Positions 60,450 to 64,000 of a DNA stretch of 64,000 bases are shown one piece after another; position 1 is the first letter of the stretch; the number at the start of each line of letters is the position of its first letter. Location of the stretch: the NCBI GenBank assembly GCA_020073185.1, contig JAIQFT010000007.1, positions 46,440 through 110,439 of the forward strand, given 5' to 3'. Source of the stretch: Terriglobia bacterium. Its GTDB lineage: Bacteria; Acidobacteriota; Terriglobia; Terriglobales; Acidobacteriaceae. The translations under genes were made by a program, and so were the position numbers. The notes under the pieces are model-generated. The model worked only from the letters and a program-made list of their open reading frames with translations, was not told the DNA's origin and made no database searches.

Positions 60450-61661
60450 ATGCCAACAACAGAGCTGACCAAATCACAGGAACTCATCGAAATCGAAGAG
60501 CGCTACGGCGCGCACAACTACAAGCCACTCGATGTCGTCATCGAGCGTGGCGAAGGCGTGTGGGTGTATGACGTAGAAGGGAAAAAGTACCTCGACTGTC
60601 TCGCCTCGTATTCCGCGGTGAACCAGGGCCACTGTCATCCCCGCATTCTCGAGACGCTCATCGACCAGGCGCACAAAGTCACTCTCACCTCGCGCGCCTT
60701 TCGCAACGACCAGCTCCCGTTGCTCTACCAGGATCTGCACGATCTCACCGGATACGGCATGGCGCTGCCCATGAACTCCGGCGCCGAAGCGGTCGAGACT
60801 GCCGTCAAAGCCGCGCGCAAATGGGGCTACACCGTCAAAGGCGTTCCCGACGGTCAGGCCGAAATCATCGTCTGCGCCAACAACTTCCACGGCCGCACCA
60901 CCACCATCGTGGGTTTCTCCACCGACGAGCAGTACCGCCGCGGCTTTGGCCCCTTCACGCCCGGGTTCAAGGTCATCCCCTTCGGCGACGCCGCTGCTCT
61001 TGAAAAAGCCATCACTCCCAACACCTGCGCCTTTCTCGTTGAACCCATTCAGGGAGAAGCCGGCATCCTCATTCCGCCGGACGGTTACCTGCGCGACGCC
61101 GCCCGCATCTGCCGCGCCAACCGCGTTCTCCTCATGTGCGACGAAATCCAGTCTGGCCTGGGCCGCACCGGCAAGCTCTTCGCCTGCATGCACGAGCACG
61201 TCACGCCCGACGTCCTGATCGTCGGCAAAGCTCTCTCCGGCGGCTTTTATCCCGTTTCCGCCGTCCTGGCCTCCAAGGAAGTCCTGGGTGTCTTCCAGCC
61301 GGGCGACCACGGCAGCACCTTCGGGGGCAACCCGCTGGCTTGCGCCATCGCTCGCACTGCCCTGCGCGTGCTGGCCGAAGAAAAGATGGTGCAGCGCTCC
61401 GCCGTACTCGGCGCCTACTTCCTCGACCGCCTCAAAACCCTCCGCAGTCCCGACATCGTCGAAGTCCGCGGGCGCGGCCTCTGGATTGGCATCGAGCTGC
61501 GCACCCCCGCTCGTCCGTACTGTGAGGCTTTGAAGGACCAGGGGATCCTCTGCAAGGAAACCCATGATCGCGTCATCCGCCTGGCGCCGCCGCTGGTCAT
61601 CACTCGCGACGAGATCGACTGGGCCTTCGTTCGTATCAAGGGGGTGATCGAGCAGCCCTGA
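60450..61661 (+). CDS. rocD: Ornithine aminotransferase
   Basis: 403 residues from the ATG at 60450 with AAAGGAAAAAGGA upstream. Class-III PLP aminotransferase: [40 protein letters not shown], then [20 protein letters not shown] and PLP Lys in [20 protein letters not shown]. It is closer to ornithine-oxo-acid transaminase than to ArgD in the [20 protein letters not shown] and FRNDQLP regions. It converts ornithine + 2-oxoglutarate to glutamate semialdehyde + glutamate. Confidence 0.92.
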   Translation: MPTTELTKSQELIEIEERYGAHNYKPLDVVIERGEGVWVYDVEGKKYLDCLASYSAVNQGHCHPRILETLIDQAHKVTLTSRAFRNDQLPLLYQDLHDLTGYGMALPMNSGAEAVETAVKAARKWGYTVKGVPDGQAEIIVCANNFHGRTTTIVGFSTDEQYRRGFGPFTPGFKVIPFGDAAALEKAITPNTCAFLVEPIQGEAGILIPPDGYLRDAARICRANRVLLMCDEIQSGLGRTGKLFACMHEHVTPDVLIVGKALSGGFYPVSAVLASKEVLGVFQPGDHGSTFGGNPLACAIARTALRVLAEEKMVQRSAVLGAYFLDRLKTLRSPDIVEVRGRGLWIGIELRTPARPYCEALKDQGILCKETHDRVIRLAPPLVITRDEIDWAFVRIKGVIEQP

Positions 61662-62010
61662 ATGTGGGTCCGATGTCGTTCGCACCGGTAGCTCACCCTC
61701 ATCTCGCGCAGTCGTGCCGAGAAAAGGCGGATTTTCCGACGGAGAACCATCCCCGGGCAACCGTTTACTTTCGATCTTCCCCTTGTGGCAGCGCACGAAA
61801 TATTTCTTCCCCCCCGAGTTACTCTCTGCTACTCTGCATCATCCAATTAACCGGGACCCTTGAAAAATGAGCAACTTCGGAGGCCGCTGCGGCATCTATA
61901 CCGCAGGGCAGTAGGCCCGCGCCTATTCCATACCTCCCAAAAATTTACGGGATGGCATTCGCACCGCAACTTGCGCATCTGGCCCTGGTTTCATACTTTA
62001 GGAGATAATA
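61662..62010. other. Gene-free stretch between rocD and the omega-like gene
   Basis: About 350 bases with no convincing gene. A GC-rich hairpin-forming segment lies near 61880-61925 (GGCCGCTGCGGC; CCGCAGGGCAGTAGGCC). No known riboswitch was recognised. Confidence 0.45.
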
Positions 62011-62229
62011 ATGATGCGTTCTGATCTTGTATTCGACGCTTTACACACCCTGCGTAACCGGTATATGCTTTGTCAGCTTGCCTCCAAGGCCACCCGCAGG
62101 TTTCACCGTCCCAATACCCGCATCCAGGAAACGATGAACCAGGTATTGCAGCGGATTGGGGTCGCTGACCGGGAGCAAGTCTTGGCGGAGCCGGAAATGG
62201 TTGCAGAGGCGCAGCGTCGGGCTGCATAA
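62011..62229 (+). CDS. RNA polymerase omega subunit-like protein
   Basis: 72 residues with ribosome-binding site TTTAGGAGATAATA. The pattern FDALHTLRNRYMLCQLASKA, then TRRFHRPNTRIQETMNQVLQ, is like the RpoZ core (NRFxLVxxAAKRAR). Omega helps assemble and stabilise beta'. The usual gmk-rpoZ context is missing here and the gene precedes rho, so it might be an additional or lineage-specific omega. Assignment by short motif only. Confidence 0.55.
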   Translation: MMRSDLVFDALHTLRNRYMLCQLASKATRRFHRPNTRIQETMNQVLQRIGVADREQVLAEPEMVAEAQRRAA

Positions 62230-62305
62230 TAGAGCTTCCCAGCGCGCCTCTCGGTTGCGCTCGGCACGTCTTCTGACCCCCCTGAAAATCTCTCCGTAGG
62301 TGAAT

Positions 62306-63556
<1,251 letters not shown>

Positions 63557-63565
63557 AGCGCGCGA

Positions 63566-63850
63566 TCAGATCGTCACGGCAATGCGCGTACCGTGCCCAA
63601 AGTAATAGCTGCCCACATCCCGGCCGCTGACGAATACCTTTGCTTCCCCATCGCGATAGCCGAGAAAGGTCGCAATCCCGTCCGCGTCGGTTCGTTCTTC
63701 GTCGGTGACGCCGCGCTGTGGCGCTGTAAAACCCAGGGCGACGGAGCACGCTGGCACGGCACGGCCGTTGCAGTCGCGCACCTGCACGAAAAAGGTGCTG
63801 TCGCCATCGTCGTCGTCATCGTTCTTGGGGAAGTCCACTCCGTCCGCCAT
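63566..63850 (-). CDS. Small beta-rich hypothetical protein
   Basis: 94 residues. The acidic lead (FPKNDDDDDGDSTFFVQVRD) is followed by a beta-sandwich-like pattern (GRAVPACSVALGF..., GVTDEERTDADGIATFLGY) typical of carboxypeptidase-regulatory or Ig-like repeats (TDADG-turn). No signal peptide is seen. It converges with rho, 9 bp apart. No family is recognised. Confidence 0.55.
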   Translation of the reverse strand: MADGVDFPKNDDDDDGDSTFFVQVRDCNGRAVPACSVALGFTAPQRGVTDEERTDADGIATFLGYRDGEAKVFVSGRDVGSYYFGHGTRIAVTI

Positions 63851-63937
63851 TCTTCTGTGCCTCGCCTAGCAGCCCGTGGTGCAAGTCTGGATTCGTGAGC
63901 GGAAAGTACTGAAGTATCCACAGGCATAGTTCGTAGA

Positions 63938-64000
63938 ATGTCGCGCATGTCGATGGGGACGCGCAAGCAGCGGGAGAAGCAAGAGGACATCTGGATTGCG
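63938..64000 (+). CDS. Start of a possible transposase gene (partial)
   Basis: An open frame from an ATG at 63938 (alternates at 63947 and 63953) to the window end reads MGTRKQREKQEDIWIA. This resembles the N-terminus of some IS5/IS1182-type transposases (charged KQREKQ then W-I-A). Too short to be sure. No terminal inverted repeat was identified. Confidence 0.35.
   Translation, partial: MSRMSMGTRKQREKQEDIWIA

Noticed and set aside
61867..61914. 15-codon peptide MSNFGGRCGIYTAGQ before the omega-like gene
   Set aside because: Has an ATG and stop but no ribosome-binding site or promoter; probably chance within a structured leader.

Overview
The window looks like a chromosomal segment of an Acidobacteriota bacterium (Terriglobia type). 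This is inferred from the high G+C content, an acidobacterial-style VWFA-related secreted protein, a short XRE-like regulator of a type common in that phylum, many intergenic 7-bp-register repeat arrays, and the mix of housekeeping genes. No rRNA or CRISPR array is visible. There is one complete tRNA (Glu, anticodon TTC).

Layout. 1-9.7 kb: the 3' part of lon, a Sel1-repeat protein, two tandem paralogous membrane glycosyltransferase-like genes, a fused MoaD-MoaE, a VWA protein, an Hfq-like protein, an inositol monophosphatase-family gene and a cupin. 9.7-21.8 kb: a GT39-like membrane protein, an aconitase-family enzyme, ferredoxin, recO, glyQ-glyS, ppdK and a small secreted protein. 21.8-25.4 kb is an accessory patch. 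It holds tRNA-Glu and a 1.8-kb segment closed by a 48-bp duplicate of the tRNA 3' part. That segment contains a PilZ gene and a probably frameshifted secreted protein. Beyond it lies a divergent LuxR-type/XRE-type regulator pair around a 38-bp palindrome. 25.4-31.7 kb: rpsA and the nitrogen-control set amtB-glnB-glnD, all on the minus strand.

31.7-39.4 kb: a STAS protein, an ArsC-like thioredoxin-fold gene with an in-frame UGA at its redox cysteine position (probable selenoprotein), two SDRs, a TPR protein, a thioesterase, cytochrome bd oxidase (cydAB plus a small membrane gene) and a hicBA toxin-antitoxin pair. 39.5-44.5 kb: mrp, then a CIRCE-controlled heat-shock operon hrcA-grpE-dnaJ followed by a membrane protein and rsmE. 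44.6-55.5 kb: a UvrD-like helicase-nuclease, a 17-residue lysine-rich mini-gene with its own promoter, a CPBP protease, thiolase, a PilZ/zinc-ribbon protein, a PAS-rich histidine kinase and a ComM-like ATPase. 55.5-64 kb: a ferredoxin-NADP reductase-like flavoprotein, a cDPGS-like GTPase, argF, an S23 four-helix-bundle cassette and rocD (ornithine metabolism), then an omega-like small gene, rho and the start of a possible transposase.

The most striking signals are the candidate Sec-containing ArsC protein with a hairpin just downstream of its UGA, and several small repeat or mobile elements that reshape genes. These are two copies of a ~125-bp MITE-like element (one set between two convergent stop codons, one supplying a protein C-terminus), a one-gene S23 cassette between 30-bp inverted repeats, and palindromic repeats lying in frame at the same loop of both glycosyltransferase paralogues.
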